Source of the DNA: Dermatophagoides farinae
Taxonomy: Eukaryota; Arthropoda; Arachnida; Sarcoptiformes; Pyroglyphidae
DNA length: 64,000 bases
NCBI RefSeq assembly: GCF_024713945.1
Contig: NC_134680.1
Location: forward strand, 1,009,001-1,073,000
Direction: 5' to 3'
Shown here: positions 1-8,943 of the stretch, piece after piece
Position numbering within the stretch: the stretch's first letter is position 1
How the letters are laid out: every line of letters starts with the position of its first letter
Translations under genes and position numbers: made by a program
The notes under the pieces: generated by a model
What the model was told of the DNA's origin: nothing
The model's input: only the letters and a program-made list of their open reading frames with translations
Databases searched by the model: none

Positions 1-1
1 A

Positions 2-133
2 ATACGATCCATACAAAAAAAAACAACTGATCATCACCACCACCAACAACAATTACAACAACGACAACAAAATGAAGAAAAAATATTTGACATTCAAAAT
101 GGAAGAAAGAAGAAAAAATTTGCCGATAAATAA
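2..133 (+). CDS. 3' end of a plus-strand gene cut by the window edge (unidentified)
   Basis: An open frame runs from base 2 to a TAA at 131-133 and encodes about 43 residues. It begins with basic residues, passes through a His/Gln-rich stretch (HHHHQQQLQQRQQ) and ends in a lysine-rich tail (GRKKKKFADK). The run is free of stops in one frame only, and its Gln/His bias is like the C-terminal tails of confirmed genes here. Poly(A)-rich, microsatellite DNA starts directly after the stop. No domain is visible and I do not recognise the protein. It could also be chance low-complexity DNA. Confidence 0.4.
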   Translation: MRSIQKKTTDHHHHQQQLQQRQQNEEKIFDIQNGRKKKKFADK

Positions 134-1602
134 TAAATTTTCACCAAAAAAAAAAAAAAAAAAAACAAATTATGTATGTACAAAACTCACACACACACAC
201 ACACACAAATAGATAGAGATAAGAAATTTTCTGATCACCAACACCAACAAGAAGAAAAAAAAACTTGTCAAAACTGTCCCGCCATGACGATGATGATGAT
301 GATAATAAATTAACCACCATCATCATCATCATCACCCCGAAACGAAACGAAACGAAGAAAAAAATGGCCGCCAATTTTCTATTTTTTTTCTATCTATATT
401 CATCATCATCATCATCTTTTTTTGCGGTGATAATGATGAGAATGAGAGAATCCTTGGTCGATTGGTTTTTTTTTCTTGTAATTTTTGGGCCCATTGCTGT
501 CATCGTTATTTGCATTTGTTCGAAAAAAAAATTTTTTTTTGAAAATCATCATCAACAACAAACAAACAAACAAAAAAATTCGAAACAAATCGCAACGAAC
601 CAATGAATATATATTGAATTATTATTGAACTATACGCGCACGGTTAACGGTGAACGAAAACTAAATCAATCGTCGTTTGTTTTTTTTTTTTGAGAAAACA
701 AAACAAAAAAACGAAAAAAAAAATTTCACACAAATCCTATAGTGACCATCTCTGGCTGAAAATCATCAGTGTAAGCCAAATTGAGAGGAGTGAAGAGAAA
801 AATCCGTTAATGAACTGTGGAAAAAAAATGATGATGATGATGATGATGGATAATAATCATTATCATTATTGAAGGTAAATCAATATTGATTCAGAAAAAG
901 AAAAAAAAACTAACTGACCAACACTATCGCATATGTCCAGCCGTAAAACATATAAATGTTGGATGTCTTGGTCAACACCAACACCGTTGTTTAAATCACA
1001 ATATCATCGTCATCATCATCATCATCATTGTGGGTCTGGAAAAAAAAATGAAAAGAAGAAAAAAAAATCAATAAAAAAAAATTATGAATTTTTTTTTACA
1101 GAAAAAAAAAGACAAGAAAAAAAACAAACTCATTCAAACATGTGGAATATTTGGATAACTGTTGGTCAAACAAACAAACAAAAAAAAACCAAACCAAACA
1201 AAAAAAAAAATCATGATGAAACCAAAAACCAAAAACCAAAAAAAATATCTCACTTTTTCTTCTTCTTCTTATTTCACATCATCAACATTTATTGGATCGA
1301 TTCATATTTTTTAAAAATGATGATGATGATGATGATCAGTGAGAAAATTTTACATTACACATTTTTTTCTTCTTGTTGTTTTTTTTTCACTTTTTTTTCT
1401 TCTTGTTTTTTTTTGGCAATAAGTTTAGTTATTGTCGAGACGATTTTTGATTTAAAAATGGAATTTCTATTTATTTTTTTTCTACAAAATTCTCAATCAA
1501 TAATTGTACAAATAAACAGACAAATAAAGAATTTTTGAATGATAATTTCTAAAGAAAAATTTTTTTTTTGTTTTTGTTTTTTTTTTGTTTTTTTTACATC
1601 AA
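134..1602. other. Intergenic region rich in simple repeats
   Basis: This stretch holds (CA)n near 188-208, several (GATGAT)n or (ATC)n runs (about 286-336, 828-848, 1006-1028, 1318-1336), and many A or T homopolymers. Several short open frames cross it, but they are made of Lys, Phe, Met or His runs and show no domain or splice structure. I see no supported gene here. The last 100 bases are the 3' flank of the mitoguardin gene on the minus strand. Confidence 0.6.
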
Positions 1603-3312
1603 TTATAAGTCTGAATTATTCAGAATTTTGAGCTTATTATTCAATTCCCAGAAACGTTCTTCAGTCACTCGTTTAATATCGTCACAAAGATCATCAAGAT
1701 ATGTATAACGGCAACGATCGAATGAAAAATAATCACGTACAACGGCATGTGTAGAATCTTTTACGGATTCACATTTAAATTTTAGATTATCATCTGTACC
1801 GAGAAATCCCCATGCTAATATTGGTGATAAATGATCCAATATACGATAAAAATGTTCAAAAAATCCATCTTTAACAATCAATTTGGAACGTTTTCTACGC
1901 ATCACAGTCGATACGGTTGTTTGTACTGCAATCTCACGAAATGATGCCGATAACCAATTATTACTAATTATACTTTTTACAGCTGATGGTGGATTTTCAA
2001 TATCATCAAATGATTCAAGCAACATATAATCCAATACAATATCATAGAATGATACCATGGCAATTTTTCTTGGTTCAAGTTCCATTTCAGTTGTAGCAAC
2101 ATAATCATCATTTTGTGCATAATCTAAAAACGTATAATATGCTTTGATACATTCGTTTGAATCCTGAAACACAACAAAGAAGAAAAAAAAATCAACATTA
2201 GTCAATTGGTAATGAATCAAAAACAAAACATAAAAAAAGCAATAAAAACTAAAATCTAATGTTATGATATTAGCGGGAATGCATACGCAAATTGTTACCC
2301 TCAATGAATGATCCAACAAAATACGTAGAATTTCTTCACCAATTTTTGCATAACGTTGTCGCAATTCAATATTAGTGAATAATGCAGCAAATGCTTGTCG
2401 TAAACAATGAACTTTGGCAAGAAAATCATCATAATTTTCACTACAAGTTGTTATTGTACGATCTGTTTTTGGTGGTTTGATTCGATCAACCATTTGCAAT
2501 GAATCTTGATATAATTGAAAAAAATGTAAATTTGGCTCTGGATCCCAATAACCAAGTGATGTTGTTGTTGCCGATGATATATATGATGATTGATCATCAA
2601 AATCATCATCATTATTATCATCAATTTGATTAATAGTTGATGGTCCATGTGTTATGGGCATATATTCATTTCGTAATGATTCAAATTCTGAAATCATTGA
2701 TTCAAGTTTTTCATATAGATCATCGATTCTTGTATCAATATTTGATGTATCATGTTTATATTTTTTAAGAATATTCTGTTTCATTTTCATTTCATCCAAT
2801 GTACGTGTTACATTATTTAATTTATCTAGGCTAACTTTGATTAATTGTGTTGTTGATAGATTCTTCAATGATGTTTCAAATATATCTGAATCTTTAAATG
2901 ATAATTTTTGATTACTACGACAATATGAACATTTATTTGAAAGTAATGCCGAACGTATTTGATTATGATTGGATGATGAATGATGATGATGATCACCGGT
3001 TGTTGATATTACACAACCATCAGCATTATCCGATGATGAATGATTTATTGAAATAGAATTATTAGTAACAGTAGTAGTATTTGTACCCGGTGTTGTTACT
3101 TGTGAATGATCAAAAGTATCATAGACATTTCCACTATCAATATTTAATCGTTTTTTTCGTCCAAATTTCAGGTACAGATAAATCTGTTTACAAAGATAAA
3201 GGCTGCCAAGAATTAATGGTGGACCAAATATAATCAATCGCCGGGCAGTGGTATTTTGTGGTAATGAAATTTGTTGCCATCGAAATGACCGTAATAACGA
3301 TGTTGATGACAT
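1603..3312 (-). CDS. Miga: Mitoguardin (MIGA, FAM73 family) outer mitochondrial membrane protein
   Basis: Mitoguardins sit in the outer mitochondrial membrane, promote mitochondrial fusion through MitoPLD and contact the ER. The protein opens with a short N-terminus (MSSTSLLRSFRWQQ) and one hydrophobic segment (LIIFGPPLILGSLYLCKQIY), then a Ser/Thr/His-rich linker, a coiled region and the conserved C-terminal domain (LRQAFAALFTNIELRQRYAKIG; FYDIVLDYMLLESFDDIENPP; LSPILAWGFLG). I place the start at the ATG 3312-3310; the frame extends upstream without another ATG. Two exons: 3312-2299 and 2163-1603, joined by a 135-bp GT-AG intron (2298-2164) in phase 0, giving 524 aa. The intron is a multiple of three and has no stop, so the unspliced reading is also open; the intron is called because its insert breaks the conserved domain. 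The gene is divergent from MOCS2B. Confidence 0.85.
   Translation of the reverse strand: MSSTSLLRSFRWQQISLPQNTTARRLIIFGPPLILGSLYLCKQIYLYLKFGRKKRLNIDSGNVYDTFDHSQVTTPGTNTTTVTNNSISINHSSSDNADGCVISTTGDHHHHSSSNHNQIRSALLSNKCSYCRSNQKLSFKDSDIFETSLKNLSTTQLIKVSLDKLNNVTRTLDEMKMKQNILKKYKHDTSNIDTRIDDLYEKLESMISEFESLRNEYMPITHGPSTINQIDDNNDDDFDDQSSYISSATTTSLGYWDPEPNLHFFQLYQDSLQMVDRIKPPKTDRTITTCSENYDDFLAKVHCLRQAFAALFTNIELRQRYAKIGEEILRILLDHSLRVTICVCIPANIITLDFSFYCFFYVLFLIHYQLTNVDFFFFFVVFQDSNECIKAYYTFLDYAQNDDYVATTEMELEPRKIAMVSFYDIVLDYMLLESFDDIENPPSAVKSIISNNWLSASFREIAVQTTVSTVMRRKRSKLIVKDGFFEHFYRILDHLSPILAWGFLGTDDNLKFKCESVKDSTHAVVRDYFSFDRCRYTYLDDLCDDIKRVTEERFWELNNKLKILNNSDL
2164..2298 (-). other. 135-bp stop-free in-frame intron of mitoguardin
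   Basis: On the minus strand the intron starts GTAACA after HSLR and ends TTTCAG before DSNECIK. It is exactly 45 codons long with no stop. If retained it would add a very hydrophobic, Phe-rich segment inside the conserved C-terminal domain. Canonical splice signals and conservation argue that it is normally removed. Confidence 0.75.
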
Positions 3313-3622
3313 TTTCGAATTATTTAATTCGGTGATTCTTCTATACAAAAACAATAATGACTATAAATGATTTTCATCAAGTGGAATATTTGTAAAATTG
3401 ATAGATGACAGCTGAATGATGTGTATTATCATCATTGTATGAAAAAATTGATTGGAAAATTCCGTTTGAAACATGAATTTCTCGACCAAATATCATGCCA
3501 TGGCCAATTTGTCCGGTCAATCACAAATGAGAGAGAAAACGAAATTGAAATCAGCTGCAATAAACCGGTACCGGTTAAAATAGTCGTACGTGTTGAAATG
3601 TATACGCTCGATTTAATAAAAA
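3313..3622. promoter_or_regulatory. Divergent promoter region between mitoguardin and MOCS2B
   Basis: Only 310 bp separate the two divergent start codons, so both promoters must lie here unless a 5' UTR is spliced. I see no clear TATA box. A short frame in this gap (3421-3630) has no domain and overlaps the MOCS2B start, so I treat it as noncoding. Shared regulation is an inference from spacing. Confidence 0.5.
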
Positions 3623-4186
3623 ATGAATAAAAAAATTTCGGTCGAATTATCTAACGATAATTTAAGCGTTGATGAAGCCACGAAATTTGTATCATCACCA
3701 AATTGTGGTGCAATATCCATATTCATAGGTACAACACGAATCAATGAAAATGATTCGAGGTAAGTGAATAAAATTTTTCATTCGCAAAAAAAACAAACAA
3801 ACTTAATTTTAATTCATTTATATATTCAACACAGCAAAGACAATTGTCATGTTGTCAAATCACTTTATTATGAAGCTTATGATCAAATGGCATTGGCTAT
3901 GATGCGAGAAATAGTTTCAGATATTATATCCAAACAAAATGATGATGATCAATCCTATACAAAAGTATATGTACACCATAAACTTGGTCATGTAGCGTTA
4001 GGTGAAACATCGATTATTATAGCGGTATCATCACCACATCGAACGACCAGTCATCGAATGGTGATGGAAATATTGAATAAAATCAAACAAAATGTACCAA
4101 TATGGAAAAAAATCCAATTTCAAGACACGAATACTGACGATGGCCAATGGAGTGATAAAAGTGAAGCATTCTGGCTACAATCATAG
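3623..4186 (+). CDS. MOCS2B: Molybdopterin synthase catalytic (large) subunit, MoaE/MOCS2B family
   Basis: The enzyme inserts dithiolene sulfur into precursor Z (cPMP) to make molybdopterin, with a MoaD/MOCS2A partner carrying a C-terminal thiocarboxylate. Two exons: 3623-3759 and 3835-4186, joined by a 75-bp GT-AG intron in phase 2, giving 162 aa. Family hallmarks in order: CGAISIFIGTTR near the start, YYEAYDQMALAMM, VHHKLGHVALGETSIIIAVSS, SPHR, and VPIWKK near the end; the catalytic lysines lie in that last region. Length matches animal MOCS2B (about 150-190 aa). In many animals MOCS2A and MOCS2B share one bicistronic transcript; I see no MoaD-like frame immediately upstream, so the small subunit seems to be encoded elsewhere. 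Confidence 0.9.
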
Positions 4187-4264
4187 ATCATTGTTTATAA
4201 AATCGTTCATCTAAGTTTATATATAGCCAGTCTGTGGCAATTAATTAATTTAATTACATTACAT

Positions 4265-5224
4265 TTACAGTTGATAATTGAATCCATCTTGATTTGATGA
4301 TAGATCAGCCATATAAAATCCATTAGCTCGATCTACTAATGTAATCACTTTCGATATCGTTTCCATATCATTAATATTCAATGGTACAAATGAAACGATG
4401 GCATAATTTTCAATAATCGATGCAATAGCTTCAGTTAATTTTTTATAACGAACCAATCGTTGATCATCAGAAATTCTTTCAACCAATCGATTAAGATCAG
4501 TTAATTCACAATAGAAATCTAATCGAAAATCCGTTTCACCATAACGTTCAATTAGATCTATTTTGGAAAGAACATTAATAAATGGTGTTTCAATATGCAA
4601 CATAGAAATAAGACAATTCAATACCACTGTAATGAATTTGGATGGATCGTTTGCATAATGTGAATCAACAACATTTATGGCTACTAATCTCATATTTAGT
4701 GGAAATTTTTCACGTCTTTTTTCACTTTGTTCTGGATCCAAATTTGTATCCAATAAATGATGTATAAGATTTTTAAACACAGGATAATTGGTATATAATT
4801 CAATCTGTCCTGGACAATCAAATAGAATGTATGGCCGTCGTTGCCGCCGCCGCCGTTGACTATCAATTTTTTCACTATTGTTTATCATTGTTGATTGTAT
4901 ACGTTGTTTACATTTACTGAATTCTTCATTGATTCGTTGATAAAGCCAATCGATATTTTTATAAAGAAAATCCATACAATAAAGAAATGAACCATTTGGA
5001 CCAAGATTTTCATTCTGCATTACTTCTGTCATACGAATCATTTCATGAATATTCAGATGACATTGATATGGAAATGTTTCATTATCTGGATCCAAATTAA
5101 CAATGATTACCTCACGATTAAGATGATTGTGCAAATGTTGTGAAATAACATGACAATAGGTAGTTTTACCACTACCAGCCGGTCCAATAATCAATTGACC
5201 GAATAATGATTCATTTTCAGTCAT
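4265..5224 (-). CDS. GPN2: GPN-loop GTPase 2
   Basis: GPN GTPases act in assembly and nuclear import of RNA polymerase II. The 319-aa frame is a single exon. The P-loop GPAGSGKT is at residues 14-21, the dimer-forming Gly-Pro-Asn loop at 75-77 (LGPNGSFLYCMDFL), a G3-type DCPGQIELYT in mid protein, and an SKIDL base-recognition motif later. PYQC...NIHEMI and the C-terminal FVPLNINDMETI...VDRANG fit GPN2 better than GPN1 or GPN3. An Arg-rich insert (SQRRRRQRRP) sits just before the G3 motif. Family length is about 300-310 aa, so the gene looks complete. It lies downstream of the PAQR3-like gene on the same strand with about 200 bp between. Confidence 0.9.
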   Translation of the reverse strand: MTENESLFGQLIIGPAGSGKTTYCHVISQHLHNHLNREVIIVNLDPDNETFPYQCHLNIHEMIRMTEVMQNENLGPNGSFLYCMDFLYKNIDWLYQRINEEFSKCKQRIQSTMINNSEKIDSQRRRRQRRPYILFDCPGQIELYTNYPVFKNLIHHLLDTNLDPEQSEKRREKFPLNMRLVAINVVDSHYANDPSKFITVVLNCLISMLHIETPFINVLSKIDLIERYGETDFRLDFYCELTDLNRLVERISDDQRLVRYKKLTEAIASIIENYAIVSFVPLNINDMETISKVITLVDRANGFYMADLSSNQDGFNYQL

Positions 5225-5422
5225 GATTTGATTTGATTTTTGATTTGAAAATCAAAAAAACATTCAAAAAATGTGCATGCACAGAAAATATAAACAACAT
5301 TCACTAAAATTCTATTTCCACCGTATGTAGACCATTTGTGTGGAATTAGAATTTCAAAAAAAAAAATTTCAATGAAAATTTTTTTAATTCAAATATTTTT
5401 TTTTTCATAATCAATTAATTAA

Positions 5423-6390
5423 TTAATTAAACCTATTAATTTCATAATATGATATCATTGATAATGAACGCATTGATCCAATGCCGGCTATAACGATAAT
5501 AATATGAAATATTGTATGTGAATTGAATAAATCACAATGACCGGTAAACAAACGTTCCGGATATTTTAATGAATAAATTAATCCAGCCAATAGATATGAA
5601 ATATCTGTCATCAGGACATTATGGACAATTTTCCATGGATAATTGTCGACAATTGTAAATTGTGGTGGCAATGATAATGTAGCGACCAATATAAAAATCA
5701 TTGTACGTTTTGAACTATTCATATTTGTGTTTGCAATCGATGTGAACATTGAATGATAATTCATCCATAAACATATTGATCCAACACAAATGAACATTGT
5801 GACATAGCCAAATTGAATAAACGATTGATGATAGTAGACAAAATAGACTAATGTTAACATACAGCCAATCAGATGGAAAATTATGCCAAAATAATCTAAA
5901 CGTGAAAGAAAACAAGATTGTTCGTATGATGAACCAATATTGAATATATGATATAGAATGGAACAATAATACGACATTGTTATACCAGTGTATGTAATGG
6001 ACATGAACAAAATATCTGTGCGGAAAAAAAACATGAAAAACATGAAAAATTCATCAAAAACAAAAACAAAAAAAAACACTGACCAATTGAATCAATTAAA
6101 TGCAATGGAAATGCAAACAAAACACAATAATGGCTAATGCATAAACCAATTAAATGTGTCCAAATATTCATCGTTTGATTATGAATGGTAAAAATGGATA
6201 GTATACAATCAAAATGATTCAAATTGATTGGACGAAACCATTTGGTTATGTATGGATTATCAACAATCCATACTGGTGATTCGGTTGCCGTGTTAAGTTG
6301 ATTTAGCATATTTTTTTCTCTGTCGTCATGAATGGTTTTTAACATAAAGAAAAAAATGATATACAAACCTGGGTGTTTAATTTGACTCAT
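5423..6390 (-). CDS. PAQR3-like seven-transmembrane protein (progestin/adipoQ receptor, HlyIII family)
   Basis: Exons 6390-6084 and 6015-5423 are joined by a 68-bp intron (donor GTCAGT, acceptor CACAG) in phase 1. The product is about 299 aa from the first ATG; a second in-frame ATG lies at MLNQLNTATES and could be the true start. DNPYITKWFR followed by TMNIWTHLIG matches the PAQR3 entry region; further on come YYCSILYHIF, LDYFGIIFHLIGC and YPERLFTGHCDLFNSHTIFH, the usual PAQR C-terminal block with His residues. Several hydrophobic segments follow in the expected order. PAQR3 in vertebrates is a Golgi protein that tethers Raf kinase; that role is not visible in the sequence. Subfamily placement is moderate, family placement is strong. 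Confidence 0.8.
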
Positions 6391-7122
6391 TCACATGTGT
6401 AATGCTTATAGCATATACATTGGAAATGGAAACAAAAGAAAATTTTTTTTTCTTGGTATCCGAGGTAACATGAATAAGTTTTTTTTTAAATTAAAAATTG
6501 ATTCTGTGCGAAAATAAGGTTGAAAACTTGAAATTGAAATTATTGATCGCCATTTTTTTTTCTTTATATGTTTTGATGTCGGTTCCAAGTAAAAAAAAAA
6601 TGACGTCTGTAAATGCAAGATGAATTCACGAATATTCTCATTGAGTTTACAACATCATTACGAACAATGATATCTTGAATCGAATATATTCCAAATCGAA
6701 AGCTTGTCATGATTTTTCATATTTCCAAATCCTTTCATATATGACGTTATCTAATTAGAAATTCCGGTCCAAAAAAAAAAAATTTTTTTTGTTGATTTTG
6801 CAATTATTGGACCAACAAAAAAAAGTTTACGATTTTAATGCAGGAAAAAAATATACTTTTTGATCATTTGCCAATTTTTTTAGTGTCACATACACACACA
6901 GAGAGAGAGAGAGAGAGAGAAAACGACAAAAAAAAGATGACACATTACTGTGCATGTGAAATGGGCAAAAAAATTTTTTCAATTTTTGAAAAAAAAATAC
7001 AAAACGTTATCAAAACGTGTTTTATGCCGTTACACATACCACACACACACACATGCTTTTTGAGTGGCTGAGAATTTTTTCTTCTTCTTCATGTGTTTGT
7101 TTAATTTTCGAACGCCAAAAAA
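6391..7122. other. Intergenic region
   Basis: This gap lies between the 5' end of the PAQR3-like gene (-) and the Brambleberry-like gene (+) and must contain both promoters. It has A/T homopolymers, (GA)n at about 6900-6920 and (CA)n at about 7040-7053. No supported gene and no clear TATA box were seen. Confidence 0.5.
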
Positions 7123-8583
7123 ATGACATCAAAATTCTTATTGTTTAATAAAATTGTCATTGCTACTATTGTGGTGATCATCATTCCAATTCAATGTGAA
7201 AATGATCAAATAAAAAAATCTAAATCAACAATCAGTTTCATAGCATCAATACCAGCCAAACAATCAGAAATAATGATAAAAAATGGACGAAAAGAATATG
7301 AAATTTTATTGGAAAAACGTAATCTACCTGTATATGGTGAATGTTGGGACCATGCCATCCAACGATTAGAACAACAATGTAATCAAATGGATGAATCACG
7401 ACAATCGTGGCTATCAATAGTGTTTACCGATTGTTTTCTAAAAAATATGGGAAGTGAATTAAAAAATGATGCCTGTAAACAAGTGATCAAATTGAATGAT
7501 GGTAATGATCCACAGAATCAGGTGAAACCGACAATTTTATCCAATCATGATCTGTTGAAAGAATGTACACGTAGTATGATTGATTCAAATCTATTCAATA
7601 CTTATACAATGTTTTTCGTACATACACAAAGTATTTGTTTTTATCTTCAATCAGAAAAATGGCAACAAAACACAGAAAAATTGGTCAATAATCTTGTTCA
7701 TGATGCACATGTTGTATCCAATGAATTGACAATAGCTGTAGAACAGATTGAAAATCTTGAACATTTACAACATTCATCATTGGAAGCACAGATTACAATT
7801 AATCATGAATTGAATCAAGCACGTATAAATCTGGAACAATTTCAACAACAAACCAGAAAACAACAAGATTTGATTGAAAAAATTATCACACAATTCAACA
7901 TGCTTCAGGATTTTCTTATCACTGAATTCTCGACAAGTTCATCGATATTTTTTTTCATAGCAAATATGTTGGTCATTTATTTTATTACAACACCAAAACG
8001 AACTATCGACATTCGTCCATGGTTATATATGATCATGATTGTTTGTTTCTTTTTCGAAAAAAAAGGTCTTGATTATCTTTGTTGGTGGCTTAATTTGATT
8101 CCAGTTAATTCATCATCGAATATATCCGATTCAATCATACAGCTACAATGGGATATAAATCAAAAAATTTGGCTATTACGTAAATCTATGCTTGTGACAC
8201 AGGCATTCATATTTATATGGCGATTAGTTACATTTAAAGATTTGACTGAAATCAATAATCAAATTCTTTGTACAAATACCGTAATATTACGTAATATTCA
8301 ACAACAAATGTCATCTATGAAAAGTTTACAAAATGAATCATCAGGTGATTGTTCAACAACGACAACAGATTCTTCATTATCCGATTATGAAACGGATGAA
8401 TCATTTCGACCAGATGATGATGAAGTAGAAGAATATTTGTATGATGAACCACAAAATTATTATTCACCATACAAACTACGACCAAATCGTCCAACAATAT
8501 TTATTGATTATGATGATGATGATAAAATTGAAAATAGCGGTCGACGACTATTTTCACCGAATCGTTATCATTATCAACAATAA
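7123..8583 (+). CDS. Brambleberry/GEX1/Kar5-like nuclear-fusion membrane protein
   Basis: Single-exon frame of 486 aa. A signal peptide covers about residues 1-25 (LLFNKIVIATIVVIIIPIQC). The luminal domain carries cysteines in the pattern of this family: ECWDHAIQRLEQQC at 73-86, FTDCFLKNMG at 101-110, C118, ECTRSM at 147-152, then NTYTMFFVHTQSICFYL at 159-175 and a Trp soon after. A coiled-coil stretch spans about 190-265. Three hydrophobic segments follow (about 272-290, 298-325, 355-380), then an acidic, Asp/Ser-rich tail. This order (signal, Cys-rich domain, coiled coil, membrane segments) is that of Kar5/GEX1/Brambleberry, nuclear-envelope proteins needed for nuclear fusion in yeast karyogamy, plant gametes and fish zygotes. 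Assignment is by pattern only. Confidence 0.72.
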   Translation: MTSKFLLFNKIVIATIVVIIIPIQCENDQIKKSKSTISFIASIPAKQSEIMIKNGRKEYEILLEKRNLPVYGECWDHAIQRLEQQCNQMDESRQSWLSIVFTDCFLKNMGSELKNDACKQVIKLNDGNDPQNQVKPTILSNHDLLKECTRSMIDSNLFNTYTMFFVHTQSICFYLQSEKWQQNTEKLVNNLVHDAHVVSNELTIAVEQIENLEHLQHSSLEAQITINHELNQARINLEQFQQQTRKQQDLIEKIITQFNMLQDFLITEFSTSSSIFFFIANMLVIYFITTPKRTIDIRPWLYMIMIVCFFFEKKGLDYLCWWLNLIPVNSSSNISDSIIQLQWDINQKIWLLRKSMLVTQAFIFIWRLVTFKDLTEINNQILCTNTVILRNIQQQMSSMKSLQNESSGDCSTTTTDSSLSDYETDESFRPDDDEVEEYLYDEPQNYYSPYKLRPNRPTIFIDYDDDDKIENSGRRLFSPNRYHYQQ

Positions 8584-8943
8584 AACGAACACAACTTATT
8601 ATTCAACAAAGAATATTTTCATCATCAAAAACCATTCTGATTCAAATGATTTTTTTTCTAGTTTTAAAATCAATCAATTAATCAATTTTTAAAATAAAAT
8701 AAATTTTTTTTATTATTATTATTAATTAATTATATCGTCGATAAAATAATAAAATATATCGATGAATATATCGATCATTCGAAAAAAAAGCATTTGAATA
8801 TTTTCCAATATTTTCAGTTTTTTTGGATGCCAGTAATGTTTCAAATCAATAAGTTCAATGTATGTTTTTGTTTTGGCTTTGTTTTGTTTTTTTTTTGTTT
8901 TGTGTGCAAATCAAGATATCGAATGAATCCATGCTAATTGTGT
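8584..8943. other. Convergent 3' flank between the Brambleberry-like gene and zyxin
   Basis: Two plus- and minus-strand genes end facing each other with 360 bp between stops. AATAAA-like strings occur just after the first stop (about 8689-8702). Around 8733-8776 there are clustered ATATCGAT-type motifs whose role is unknown. Confidence 0.5.

Noticed and set aside
933-1538. 201-codon plus-strand open frame
   Set aside because: Lys- and Phe-rich throughout because of poly(A) and poly(T); it opens in repeat DNA and shows no conserved motif.
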